Source: Claveliimonas bilis (GTDB lineage Bacteria; Bacillota; Clostridia; Lachnospirales; Lachnospiraceae). Taken from it: 64,000 nucleotides of DNA. The position numbers were made by a program, and so were the translations under genes. The DNA is taken from contig NZ_AP024845.1 of the NCBI RefSeq assembly GCF_020892095.1, forward strand, positions 744,001 through 808,000, given 5' to 3'. Position 1 is the stretch's first letter, and the number at the start of each line of letters is the position of its first letter. Shown here in pieces: positions 35,663-44,092 of the stretch. The notes beneath the pieces are model-generated. The model ran no database searches. It worked only from the letters and a program-made list of their open reading frames with translations, and was not told where the DNA came from.

Positions 35663-36674
35663 CGTTCGGCAGTTTTCCTCCTACAGACTCCGGATTCTGT
35701 TCCAGTAAAACGGACAGATATCCGGAGAGTTTCTCCTTCATTTCATCTCCGTCTATATAAGTGATATTACATTCAGGAAGCGCTTTTTCGGCCACATCAG
35801 CAGTTACAATCTCATACTGTCCTACAAGCTGTGCTGCTTCCTTTGTATTTTCATTTACATACTCTACGGAAGTCTCATAACGCTCCATAAAATCAGCAAC
35901 AGCTTCCGGATGCTCCTTGGCAAACTCGCTGCGCACCACAACGACTCCGGTAAGAAGTGCACTTTGCTCCTCTTCTTCTCCCTGAAGTTTATCCCACTCT
36001 TCTGTCAGATCTAATGCCACCTTCAGATTCGGATTCTTGGCCATAGCTGTCGTGACAAAGGGCTGTGGAAGCATTGCGATCCCTGCTGCATCCTGGGCAA
36101 GAGCTGCCACACATTCGGAATGTTCGCTTTTCCACTCAATCGTCACATCTGCCGCAGGATCAATTCCATTTTGTTCCAGAATATAATTCAGCGCATATTC
36201 GGGAGTGGCTCCCTTTCCGCTGGCATAGATCGTCTTTCCTTTCAGATCTGCCGCAGATTGAATCGAATCTCCATTTTCTACAATATAAAGAACGCCCAGC
36301 GTATTGATCGCAAGCACCTTTACATCGCCTTCCGTTTTGTTATAAAGCACAGAGGCTACATTCGCCGGGACTGCGGCAATATCGGTTTTCCCCTGTGAAA
36401 TTGCAGGAGTCACCTCATCAATGGATGCGGCAATATTAAAATGATAGTTTTCTGTATCAATCTCTCCTTTGTCAGACTCGTCCATCATCCTTACCATTCC
36501 CATGGCAGTGGGACCTTTCAGAGCCGTAACATTGACATCTACCGGTTCGGCTTCCGTCTCCTGCTTCGTTTCCTCTGTTGTCTGTGTGTTCTCTGTATTA
36601 TTTCCACAGCCTGCCAGCATACTGGCCGTCATTGTCAATGCCAGAAAGGCCGCTGCTGCTTTTTTCATTTTCAT
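35637..36674 (-). CDS. Substrate-binding lipoprotein of an ABC importer (NMT1/SsuA-like)
   Basis: A 345-residue lipoprotein with a lipobox LAGC at residues ~20-23 (signal MKMKKAAAAFLALTMTASM). The mature part reads as a periplasmic-binding fold of the NMT1/THI5-like or sulfonate type: GPTAMGMVRMMDE, IPAVPANVASVLYN-like segment and a GKGATPEYALNYIL phosphate/anion-site region. No TPP riboswitch or thiamin gene adjoins this operon, so a thiamin-precursor role is not supported. Substrate unknown. Confidence 0.87.
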   Translation of the reverse strand: MKMKKAAAAFLALTMTASMLAGCGNNTENTQTTEETKQETEAEPVDVNVTALKGPTAMGMVRMMDESDKGEIDTENYHFNIAASIDEVTPAISQGKTDIAAVPANVASVLYNKTEGDVKVLAINTLGVLYIVENGDSIQSAADLKGKTIYASGKGATPEYALNYILEQNGIDPAADVTIEWKSEHSECVAALAQDAAGIAMLPQPFVTTAMAKNPNLKVALDLTEEWDKLQGEEEEQSALLTGVVVVRSEFAKEHPEAVADFMERYETSVEYVNENTKEAAQLVGQYEIVTADVAEKALPECNITYIDGDEMKEKLSGYLSVLLEQNPESVGGKLPNDDFYYTEE

Positions 36675-36711
36675 GATCCGTCTCCTCCTTCTCCCTCATC
36701 GTATCGACGCT

Positions 36712-36741
36712 ATTATATCCCTTTTTCCGAATATTTGTAAA
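36712..36741 (-). promoter_or_regulatory. Promoter of the ABC importer operon
   Basis: Minus strand: -35 TTTACA (36736-36741), 18-bp spacer, -10 TATAAT (36712-36717). The ribosome site before the lipoprotein ATG is GGAGGAG. Confidence 0.65.
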
Positions 36742-36750
36742 GGGACAAAA

Positions 36751-36772
36751 AGAGTTCCGCAAGCGGAACTCT
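36751..36772 (-). terminator. Terminator after the PPi-type phosphofructokinase
   Basis: Minus strand inverted repeat AGAGTTCCGC/GCGGAACTCT (36751-36772) followed by TTTTGT, 17 bp after the stop at 36789. Confidence 0.8.
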
Positions 36773-36788
36773 CATTGGTCTTTCTATT

Positions 36789-38027
36789 TTACAGATTATA
36801 TGGCCGGAACAAATGTCTTGGGATTCCGTCTACCATAACCGGTGATACATCACCCTGGATCAGCGGACGAACATAAGCGACAAACTCATCTGTCACGCCT
36901 GTTCCCTCTGCATTTACCCATTCTCTTGGAACGAGTTTTTCATCGTTGGCAATCTTATGAACATCCTTTACTTCTGTTCCGCACTGGTATGGATCATCAG
37001 ACAGTCTCTGGAGCACTACCATTTTTCCTGAATCTCCTTCATCTGCAGCCTTTACTGCAGCACCACCCACCTGATATGCTTCCAGGATATCCACTCTGGA
37101 CGCTGCGTGGGAAGCAGAACGCTGAAGCGTGCTAAGTTCAATTGCCCTTGTCTTACATCCGATCTCACCGGCAATAAAGTTGGCAAGATAGGACGCTGTT
37201 CCGGACAGCTGCTTATGACCGAACGCATCTACAAAGTCAACACTGTTTCCAAGCTCACATACATAAGTTCCGTCTTCGGTGCGGATTCCTTCTGAAACTG
37301 CAACTACAACAGACGGTTTCTGGGAAAGCAGCTCTTTTACCTTTGCGCTGAATGCCTGCAGGTCAAAAGGAAGCTCCGGCAGATAGATCAGATCCGGTCC
37401 CTCGCAGTCCTCTCCTTTGGAAAGCGCCGCCGCTCCAGTCAGCCAGCCTGCATTTCTTCCCATAATTTCCACAATACTTACCAGCCCTTTACTGTATTCC
37501 AGACAGAAACTGTCCCGGATGATTTCTTTTACAGAAGTGCCAATATATTTTGCCGCACTTCCGTAACCCGGCGTATGGTCTGTCAGGGCAAGGTCATTGT
37601 CAATTGTTTTCGGGCAGCCGATGAAACGGGTCGGATGTCCTGTCACAATAGCATAATCGGACAGCTTTTTGATCGTATCCATGGAGTCGTTTCCTCCGAT
37701 ATAAATAAAGGCTTCGATATCCAGCTTATCCAATATTCCAAAGATTTTTTCATATACCGCTCTGTCTTCATGGATCTCCGGCAGTTTATATCTGCAGGAT
37801 CCAAGGAACGCTGCCGGTGTCCTCTTTAAAAGCTCTGCGTCAAGTTCTGTCGTAATATATTCGGAAAGATCCAGATATCTCTCCTGAAGGAGTCCCTGTA
37901 CACCGTGGAGCATGCCGTACACTTTGTTGGCTCCTCTGTCTTTCGCTGTACGATATACTCCTGCAAGACTGGAATTGATTGCCGCTGTAGGTCCTCCTGA
38001 TTGTCCTACGATTACATTTCGTCTCAT
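36789..38027 (-). CDS. 6-phosphofructokinase, pyrophosphate-dependent type
   Basis: A 412-residue PFK. It has the N-terminal GQSGGPTAAINSS, the donor-site GGNDSMDTIKKLS and PKTIDNDLALTDHTPGYGSAAK. Asp at the position occupied by Gly in ATP-PFK (GGDGS) and Lys in PKTIDND are the marks of PPi-dependent enzymes, so phosphoryl donor is predicted to be pyrophosphate. The sequence GGNDS differs from the more usual GGDDS. Monocistronic. Glycolysis in the cytosol. Confidence 0.9.
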   Translation of the reverse strand: MRRNVIVGQSGGPTAAINSSLAGVYRTAKDRGANKVYGMLHGVQGLLQERYLDLSEYITTELDAELLKRTPAAFLGSCRYKLPEIHEDRAVYEKIFGILDKLDIEAFIYIGGNDSMDTIKKLSDYAIVTGHPTRFIGCPKTIDNDLALTDHTPGYGSAAKYIGTSVKEIIRDSFCLEYSKGLVSIVEIMGRNAGWLTGAAALSKGEDCEGPDLIYLPELPFDLQAFSAKVKELLSQKPSVVVAVSEGIRTEDGTYVCELGNSVDFVDAFGHKQLSGTASYLANFIAGEIGCKTRAIELSTLQRSASHAASRVDILEAYQVGGAAVKAADEGDSGKMVVLQRLSDDPYQCGTEVKDVHKIANDEKLVPREWVNAEGTGVTDEFVAYVRPLIQGDVSPVMVDGIPRHLFRPYNL

Positions 38028-38121
38028 ATTTTTACCTCCGTCCTATACCTCAATAAACCTATTTTAGTATATTTCAACATATTTGTCCACAAAAACAATT
38101 TATATTTGTGTATTTTAACAA

Positions 38122-39618
38122 TCAATCCTCTTTTGCCCAGCCATAAGAATACCGCACTGCTCTTTTCCAGCCTTTCAGTTTTTCTTCTCTTTGCTCTGCA
38201 GAAATCTGAGGAGTAAATACCCGGTCTGACGCCCATTTTTCCCGGATTTCCTCCTGACTGCTCCAAAAGCCTGCTGCCAGCCCTGCCAGGTAGGCTGCTC
38301 CCATCGCTGTTGTCTCTACGCATTTCGGCCTGTTTACCGGCGCCCCGCTTAAGTCTGCCTGCACCTGCATAAGGAAGTTATTTGCACTGGCTCCGCCGTC
38401 TACTTTCAGAGCGCTTAAGGTAATGCCGGAATCTGCCTCCATGGCTTTCAGCACATCATTGACCTGATAGGCAAGGGATTCCAAAGTTGCACGGATAATG
38501 TGGTATTTATTGACGCCTCTTGTAATTCCCACAATGGTTCCCCTTGCGTACGGATCCCAGTGAGGCGCCCCCAGTCCTGTAAAGGCCGGCACAACATAAC
38601 ATCCGTTTGTGTCCTCCACTTTTCCGGCCATATACTCCGAATCCTCAGCTGAATCAATGAGCCTCATCTCATCCCGCAGCCACTGGATTGCTGCGCCCGC
38701 CACAAAGATCGAGCCTTCCAGGGCATAGTTTATTCTTCCATCCAGCCCCCAGGCAATGGTTGTCAAAAGTCCGTTGTCGGAAAATACCGGGCTTTCTCCT
38801 GTATTCATTAAAAGGAACCCGCCCGTCCCATATGTGTTTTTGGCCTCTCCCGGCTGAAAACAGGTCTGTCCGAACAGAGCCGACTGCTGGTCTCCGGCTG
38901 CACCTCCAATGAGGATACGTCCTCCGAAATAAGAAGGATCCGTCTCCCCGTAAATATAGCTTGACGGTTTCACCTTAGGCAGCATGGATGCCGGAATATC
39001 CAGAAGAGCCAAAATCTCTTCATCCCACTGCAGGGTGTTGATATTAAAAAGCATGGTTCTGGACGCATTGGAATAATCGGTGACATGGATCTTCCCCTTT
39101 GTCAGCTTCCAGATAAGCCACGTCTCTACTGTACCGAATAAAAGCCGGCCTTTTTCCGCTTTTTCCCTGGCTCCTTCCACATGATCCAGGATCCATTTGA
39201 TCTTGGTGGCGGAAAAATAAGCATCAATCTTCAATCCTGTTTTCTGCCGGATCTTTTCCTCCCAGCCGTCCGCGATCAGCTTATCGCAGAACTTTGCTGT
39301 CCGTCTGCACTGCCAGACAATGGCCCGGCATATGGGTTCTCCTGTTATCTTGTCCCATACGATCACTGTTTCCCGCTGGTTCGTAATTCCGATCACTGCA
39401 ATGTCCGAGGCCTCCGCTCCGATCTTGCTCATGGCTTCCACTGCCACTCCAAGCTGGCTGGACCAGATCTCGTCCGCGTCATGTTCCACCCAGCCGGGCT
39501 TCGGAAAATACTGGGTAAACTCCTTTTGGGCCATGCTGCAGATCCTGCCCTCTTTGTCAAATAAAATACAGCGGTTGCTCGTTGTGCCCGCATCCAGTGC
39601 CATTACATACTTCGCCAT
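38122..39618 (-). CDS. glpK: Glycerol kinase
   Basis: A 498-residue FGGY kinase, [21 protein letters not shown], with the GlpK-typical segments [38 protein letters not shown] and [16 protein letters not shown]. It phosphorylates glycerol to sn-glycerol-3-phosphate. No glpF or glpD adjoins. The leader carries an 8-bp inverted repeat and, farther upstream, two ACGGTGGGT direct repeats. Confidence 0.96.
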   Translation of the reverse strand: MAKYVMALDAGTTSNRCILFDKEGRICSMAQKEFTQYFPKPGWVEHDADEIWSSQLGVAVEAMSKIGAEASDIAVIGITNQRETVIVWDKITGEPICRAIVWQCRRTAKFCDKLIADGWEEKIRQKTGLKIDAYFSATKIKWILDHVEGAREKAEKGRLLFGTVETWLIWKLTKGKIHVTDYSNASRTMLFNINTLQWDEEILALLDIPASMLPKVKPSSYIYGETDPSYFGGRILIGGAAGDQQSALFGQTCFQPGEAKNTYGTGGFLLMNTGESPVFSDNGLLTTIAWGLDGRINYALEGSIFVAGAAIQWLRDEMRLIDSAEDSEYMAGKVEDTNGCYVVPAFTGLGAPHWDPYARGTIVGITRGVNKYHIIRATLESLAYQVNDVLKAMEADSGITLSALKVDGGASANNFLMQVQADLSGAPVNRPKCVETTAMGAAYLAGLAAGFWSSQEEIREKWASDRVFTPQISAEQREEKLKGWKRAVRYSYGWAKED

Positions 39619-39639
39619 AGCTTCTCCCTTCTTCTATTC

Positions 39640-39715
39640 GACACGTAGTAAAGTTAAAAAGTGTTACGTGTCAGATTGCATGAAACGGTGGGTCAAACTG
39701 CGTTTTACGGTGGGT
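39640..39715 (-). promoter_or_regulatory. Inverted repeat and 22-bp-phased direct repeats upstream of glpK
   Basis: Arms GACACGTA (39640-39647) and TACGTGTC (39665-39672) enclose 17 bp and end just before the glpK ribosome site. Farther up, ACGGTGGGT occurs at 39685-39693 and 39707-39715, start-to-start 22 bp, i.e. about two helical turns. No recognised promoter was placed with confidence. Confidence 0.5.
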
Positions 39716-39730
39716 TTTTTTGCATATTTC

Positions 39731-40006
39731 CTACATCCGTACCCGGAAACTTTTCTCATCTTCTTCCAGGGGAAGATCCTTTGTATCCATCCAGTCGATC
39801 CGGATAAAGCTGTCATGGCTTAGTCCGTATAAAAGCTTATCTACCAGCTGGGGACGCCCCTGTATTTCCAGAGTAACGGTCCCATCCATCTCATTTCTTA
39901 CCCAGCCGGTAAGTCCCATGGATTTTGCCAGATATTTCGCCTTATATCGGAAGCCCACACCCTGTACTAATCCCTGAAAATGAATCCTTTTACGCACCTC
40001 TGCCAT
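39731..40006 (-). CDS. Acylphosphatase
   Basis: A 91-residue acylphosphatase. The catalytic Arg and Asn lie in GLVQGVGFRYKA and GWVRNEMDGTVTLEIQG. Hydrolyses acyl phosphates such as acetyl or carbamoyl phosphate. Full length; its stop is 113 bp before glpK. Confidence 0.95.
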   Translation of the reverse strand: MAEVRKRIHFQGLVQGVGFRYKAKYLAKSMGLTGWVRNEMDGTVTLEIQGRPQLVDKLLYGLSHDSFIRIDWMDTKDLPLEEDEKSFRVRM

Positions 40007-40131
40007 ACCGTTTTCCCTCCGAATTGTCTTCTGATCTTCATTTTAATTCTTTTTCGTATGTCTGGCAAGTATCACTGCCCAAAAGCGGTCCACACTATTA
40101 AAAGATTCTCACTGTCCAAAGACGCTTTGAT

Positions 40132-40725
40132 TTACACCCGCATTGCCCCGGACATAACACACCCGCCTGCCGCGCCGGCCTGCATCACTTCCTCCATCTG
40201 CCCGCTTCCCATGTGTATTCCTCCGATGGCATAGACAGGTACGCTGACAGACTGGCATACTTCTCTTAAAAATCCCAGCCCTCGGGGCTTTAAATCCTTT
40301 TTACAGTCCGTCTGGTAAATATGCCCTGCGGTCAGATAGGAAACGCCCAGCAGTTCTGCTTCTTTTGCCTCCTCCAAAGAGTGGACGGATGCGCCAATGA
40401 CCGGAAATTCCGGCAGTCCTTTCTTTCCGCCATGTTTTCTTAGAAGAGGCAGCGGAAGATGGATTGCTGCCGCCCCTGCTTCCCTGGCTGCCTGTACAAA
40501 CGTATGGTAAATGCAGGGGACCTCATACCTTTTGCATATAGCATAAACTTCTGACGCCAGCCGTCCGTATTCCTCCTCGCTTAGATCTTTTTCCCGGACG
40601 AGCACCGCTTCCGGTCTTTTCAGACAGATTCTTTCTATCTGCTCCATGTAGGGGCGCGCGGTCAGTTTCCGGTTTGTCACTGCGATCACATGTTCCCAGT
40701 TTTCCCTCTCTGTCTTTCTGCACAT
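40132..40725 (-). CDS. thiE: Thiamine phosphate synthase (ThiE/TenI-like)
   Basis: A 197-residue TIM barrel: VREKDLSEEEYGRLA (the phosphate-site Arg-Glu-Lys), AAAIHLPLPLL, GASVHSLEEAKEAE, YLTAGHIYQTDCKKDLKPRGLG and AIGGIHM. It joins thiazole and pyrimidine phosphates to thiamin phosphate; TenI-like variants lack full activity, and YLTAGHIY is slightly unlike the usual YVgfGPiF. The start at 40725 follows GGAGGCAGCCT, 11 bp after thiH. Last gene of the operon. Confidence 0.85.
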   Translation of the reverse strand: MCRKTERENWEHVIAVTNRKLTARPYMEQIERICLKRPEAVLVREKDLSEEEYGRLASEVYAICKRYEVPCIYHTFVQAAREAGAAAIHLPLPLLRKHGGKKGLPEFPVIGASVHSLEEAKEAELLGVSYLTAGHIYQTDCKKDLKPRGLGFLREVCQSVSVPVYAIGGIHMGSGQMEEVMQAGAAGGCVMSGAMRV

Positions 40726-40735
40726 AGGCTGCCTC

Positions 40736-41944
40736 CTACACATAAATGGCGTCCGCCATAACGGGCTGCAGGTGATGTTCCCGCAAAGCTCCATAGATTT
40801 CCTCCACAGACCGGTCGTCGGAAATCTCGAACTGCTCATCCCCTTTATCCTGGACTTCCTCCCCGTGTTCTCCGATTCCGGTACTCACCCCGGCAGAAAT
40901 TTTAGTGGCTGCGATCTGCATCAGATTATCCCTCACTCTCGCGCACTCCCGGCTGGACACGGTAATCCCTGCAAAAGGCATAAACAGCCTGTAGGCGCAG
41001 ATCACCTGAAGGAGCTGTCTTTCGTGAACATCCATAGGATTGATCCTGTCATTGTTGATGATCGGGCGAAGTCTCGGACATGAGAACGCAATCTCTGCAT
41101 GGGGATATTTTTTCTGTAAAAGATAAGCGTGCATTCCCGTGGCAAAAGCGTCCTTCCTGAAGTCGTCCAGCCCCAGCAGCGCTGAGAGTCCCACTCCTCG
41201 CATTCCTCCCATCAGCGCTCTTTCCTGAGCATAAAACCGATATGGGAAAATTCGCTTATGTCCGGCCAGATGAAGCGTTTCATATTTATCCGGATTGTAA
41301 GTCTCCTGAAAAACTGTCACATAGTCCGCTCCGCACTTGTGCAGATAAGCGTATTCATCCGTATTCACAGGATAGATTTCCAGCCCGATGACTTTAAAAT
41401 ATTCTCTTGCCATTTCCACTGCTTTTCCAATGTATTCTACTGTAGATTTTTTCCGGCTCTCCCCGGTAAGGATCAGGATCTCCTGAAGTCCGGTCTTTGC
41501 AATGGCCGCAAATTCCCGGCGGATCTCTTCTTCATTCAGCTGTGCCCTGCGAATATGATTATGGCAGTTAAAGCCGCAGTAAATACAGTAATTTTCACAG
41601 TAGTTTGCTATATAGACCGGAGTAAACATACTGACAGAATTTCCGAAATATTTCTGTGTCTCTGCCTGGGCCTTCCTTGCCATCTCCTCCAGAAGGGGAA
41701 GGGCCGCCGGAGAAAGAAGCGCCTGAAAATCCTTAAGCGTCCTTCTTTCCTTTGCGAGGGCGTTTCTGACGTCACTTTCTGTAAAAGAATCATAGTCATA
41801 GGCTTTCGTTTCCGCCAGCACCTGCTCCAGCATATCCGACGGAATCTGTTCCATATCCGGCAGATAAGTCATATGATCGATCCGATGTTCTTTTTGGTGC
41901 TCTTTGATCTCGTCACTTAAAATGCTTTCGTTGATCTTTTCCAT
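40736..41944 (-). CDS. thiH: 2-iminoacetate synthase
   Basis: A 402-residue radical-SAM tyrosine lyase that supplies dehydroglycine for the thiazole ring in anaerobes. The cluster motif CENYCIYCGF lies near residue 115, and GESRKKSTVEYIG, FQETYNPDKY and FSCPRLRP follow as in ThiH. Use of ThiH instead of the O2-dependent ThiO fits an anaerobe. Operon order thiS-thiF-thiG-thiH-thiE. Confidence 0.95.
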   Translation of the reverse strand: MEKINESILSDEIKEHQKEHRIDHMTYLPDMEQIPSDMLEQVLAETKAYDYDSFTESDVRNALAKERRTLKDFQALLSPAALPLLEEMARKAQAETQKYFGNSVSMFTPVYIANYCENYCIYCGFNCHNHIRRAQLNEEEIRREFAAIAKTGLQEILILTGESRKKSTVEYIGKAVEMAREYFKVIGLEIYPVNTDEYAYLHKCGADYVTVFQETYNPDKYETLHLAGHKRIFPYRFYAQERALMGGMRGVGLSALLGLDDFRKDAFATGMHAYLLQKKYPHAEIAFSCPRLRPIINNDRINPMDVHERQLLQVICAYRLFMPFAGITVSSRECARVRDNLMQIAATKISAGVSTGIGEHGEEVQDKGDEQFEISDDRSVEEIYGALREHHLQPVMADAIYV

Positions 41945-41956
41945 CTCTTTCCCCTC

Positions 41957-42733
41957 CTAGTCTCTCAAATATCCTGTCAGCGGGGAAGAAGCGCTTCCGC
42001 CCCTTGCCATGGTCTGTCCCATTCCCGCAAGATAAGCGGCCCGTCCTGCCTGCACGGCAAGCCCCATAGCTCCCGCCATTGCCTTTACATCGCCGGAAGA
42101 TGCGATGGCCGTATTTGCCATGACAGCCGCTGCTCCCATCTCCATGGCCTCACATGCCTGGGACGGCCTTCCGATCCCTGCGTCTACGATAACAGGCAGG
42201 TCGATCTCATCAATAAGAATCTGGATAAATTCCTTTGTGCAAAGCCCTTTATTGGAGCCGATAGGCGCTCCCAGAGGCATAATGCAGGCTGCTCCCGCAT
42301 CCGCCATATCTCTGGCCGCATTGAGATCCGGATACATATAAGGCATCACCACAAATCCTTCTTTTGCCAGAATTTTCGTTGCCCGGACTGTCTCGTAATT
42401 ATCCGGCAGCAGATATTTGCTGTCGCGCATGATCTCAATCTTCACAAATTCACTGCCGCAGACTTCCCGGGCCAGCCTGGCAATCCTCACTGCCTCCTCG
42501 GCGTTCCTTGCCCCCGAAGTATTTGGCAGTATGGTTATTCCTTCCGGTATATAATCTAAAATATTGGCAAGTCCGCCCTCATTTGCTCTCCGAAGAGCCA
42601 TGGTCACGATCTGCGCTCCGGCGTTTTCCACAGCCGCCTGTATCAGATCCAGAGAATACTTTCCGGATCCTAAAATAAATCTGGATGTAAATTCGTGATC
42701 CCCCAACTTCCATGTATCTTTTTCTGTATTCAT
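41957..42733 (-). CDS. thiG: Thiazole synthase
   Basis: A 258-residue barrel enzyme that forms the thiazole phosphate from DXP, dehydroglycine and ThiS thiocarboxylate. Signature pieces: FILGSGKYS, the Schiff-base region [40 protein letters not shown] and [14 protein letters not shown]. Typical length and position between thiF and thiH. Confidence 0.97.
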   Translation of the reverse strand: MNTEKDTWKLGDHEFTSRFILGSGKYSLDLIQAAVENAGAQIVTMALRRANEGGLANILDYIPEGITILPNTSGARNAEEAVRIARLAREVCGSEFVKIEIMRDSKYLLPDNYETVRATKILAKEGFVVMPYMYPDLNAARDMADAGAACIMPLGAPIGSNKGLCTKEFIQILIDEIDLPVIVDAGIGRPSQACEAMEMGAAAVMANTAIASSGDVKAMAGAMGLAVQAGRAAYLAGMGQTMARGGSASSPLTGYLRD

Positions 42734-42821
42734 CTTTCTTTCCTCCCTGCTGTTATTCTTATTTTTTGTATTTCCTTTCGTTAGCGTCGGTGTACAAGAA
42801 CATATATGGTATACTTTTCCC

Positions 42822-43448
42822 TTATGATTTTTCCAGGATCAGCCTCACGATCATATTTGCCTGATGAGCCGCACACAGCGCCACCCGGGGCGCCATCAGT
42901 CCCGGCACCTCCTCTGCCGCGGATGTCTCGTCGCCGCACAGATAAAAATGGTCCGTAATTCTTCTGGTGCGTATTTTATTGCTGTCCCCAAATCCTGCCA
43001 TGCCGCTTGCCGCCACCAGATATTTCCCCGGAAAATATTCCAGCGCAGAATTGACAAGCATCGCTTTATATTCCGGCACATCAAAAGCTTCGCAGATATA
43101 ATCGTCTTCCGCAAACAGTTCCCGGACATTGTCCTCCTGTATTTTGATACATTCTGTACGGATATCAAGATATGGATTGATCCTCTGCAGATTTTCTCTT
43201 ATGGCGTCCGTTTTGTACATTCCGATCTGGCTGATAAAATACTGCTGCCGATTTAAGTTGGTAATATCCACACGGTCAAAATCGATCAAATGCAGATGGC
43301 CTACACCGATCCGGGCAAGACTGACTGCAATATTAGAGCCAAGCCCTCCAAGCCCTGCGACCGCCACCCTGGCTTTTCTCAAACTCTCCTGTATCCCGGA
43401 GCTGTGCCTTTCCTCCAGAGCCTTTTCTATTTCTTGCTTTGTTATCAT
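42822..43448 (-). CDS. thiF: ThiS adenylyltransferase, short form
   Basis: A 208-residue E1-like enzyme that adenylates the ThiS C-terminus. It has the Rossmann motif [38 protein letters not shown] (ATP site) and [12 protein letters not shown]. Shorter than E. coli ThiF (~250) and without visible CxxC zinc pairs, as in many clostridial ThiF. Gap to thiG is 88 bp and holds an AGCGTCGGTGTACA repeat arm. Confidence 0.92.
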   Translation of the reverse strand: MITKQEIEKALEERHSSGIQESLRKARVAVAGLGGLGSNIAVSLARIGVGHLHLIDFDRVDITNLNRQQYFISQIGMYKTDAIRENLQRINPYLDIRTECIKIQEDNVRELFAEDDYICEAFDVPEYKAMLVNSALEYFPGKYLVAASGMAGFGDSNKIRTRRITDHFYLCGDETSAAEEVPGLMAPRVALCAAHQANMIVRLILEKS

Positions 43449-43472
43449 CCTGCGGATTCCTTTCCTGTAAAT

Positions 43473-43670
43473 TTAGCCTCCTCCCACAAAACTTACGACT
43501 TCCAGCACATCTCCATCCTGCAGGATAATGTCCTGATAGGAAGTCTTGGGGATGATTTCTCCGTTTCGTTCTACTGCAATGCGCTCCATACGATATCCTT
43601 TCTCTTCCAGATATTCCTTGAGCGTCTTCCCTTCCAAATGCAGCTCTTCTTTGCCATTTATCCGAACCAT
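43473..43670 (-). CDS. thiS: Sulfur carrier protein ThiS
   Basis: A 65-residue ubiquitin-fold sulfur carrier ending VEVVSFVGGG-type (the required GG terminus). The start at 43670 (MVRINGKEEL) follows AAGGAGAAGGAGA; an upstream in-frame ATG at 43736 adds residues not found in ThiS proteins. First gene of the thiSFGHE operon. Confidence 0.93.
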   Translation of the reverse strand: MVRINGKEELHLEGKTLKEYLEEKGYRMERIAVERNGEIIPKTSYQDIILQDGDVLEVVSFVGGG

Positions 43671-43797
43671 TCTCCTTCTCCTTTCCTGCCTCGATATAGA
43701 GGAGAAACTGTTCCTATACAAGGAACAAATTTTCACTTCGCGCGACTGCGCATCCCGCGGAGCGTTTATTTAATGGGGAACGAAGTTCCCTGCTAAA

Positions 43798-43851
43798 TAA
43801 AAAAAGGTTCACGAAAGAATACACCCGCGGTGGTGCACCCCTTCATGAACC
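43798..43851 (-). terminator. Second leader terminator of the thi operon
   Basis: Minus strand: stem GGTTCA-GAA with its partner (43806-43815 and 43842-43851) enclosing a GC-rich inner fold, followed by T8 (43798-43805). Lies between the TPP-switch terminator and thiS. Confidence 0.7.
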
Positions 43852-43894
43852 TCTGGCTCACTCTATGTCTGGCAATATTAATTTCCTATCAAAT

Positions 43895-43928
43895 AAAAAA
43901 ACGGGAAATGGATCTTTGCCCTTTCCCG
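43895..43928 (-). terminator. TPP riboswitch expression-platform terminator
   Basis: Minus strand: CGGGAAA (43922-43928) pairs with TTTCCCG (43902-43908), then T7. Immediately 3' of the aptamer, as expected for transcriptional control by TPP. Confidence 0.85.
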
Positions 43929-43943
43929 CACTGAAACAATGTA

Positions 43944-44024
43944 TTTCCCTACGTTGGCATTATCCAAATCAGGTTTCGGGTCGAAGCTTCTCCGCTTCCT
44001 CTCAGCCTGTGTACAAGCTCCCCG
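43944..44024 (-). ncRNA. TPP riboswitch of the thi operon
   Basis: Minus strand carries the THI-box blocks: GGGGAGC, CTGAGAGG, GACCCGAA, ACCTGATTTGGATAATGCC and GCGTAGGGAA-type (here ACGTAGGGAA). This is the thiamin pyrophosphate aptamer. Binding of TPP would favour the terminator at 43895-43928. Confidence 0.95.
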
Positions 44025-44038
44025 TTTTCACATGTTTT

Positions 44039-44067
44039 ATATTAAAACTTTCCTTCTCCAATGTCAA
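44039..44067 (-). promoter_or_regulatory. Promoter of the thi operon
   Basis: Minus strand: -35 TTGACA (44062-44067), 17-bp spacer, -10 TAATAT (44039-44044), just upstream of the riboswitch. Confidence 0.75.
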
Positions 44068-44092
44068 TACCCAGCCTGGCAAATGTGCAAAG

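Noticed and set aside
34266-36674. Thiamin-precursor (ThiXYZ-like) importer
   Set aside because: The binding protein has an NMT1-like look, but there is no TPP riboswitch upstream and the thi operon is several kilobases away.
43806-43851. ACCGCGG and TTTCGTGAACC resemble a second T-box end before thiS
   Set aside because: The UGGN bulge sequence, Stem I and specifier are absent, and thi genes are already under a TPP switch; treated as a terminator only.
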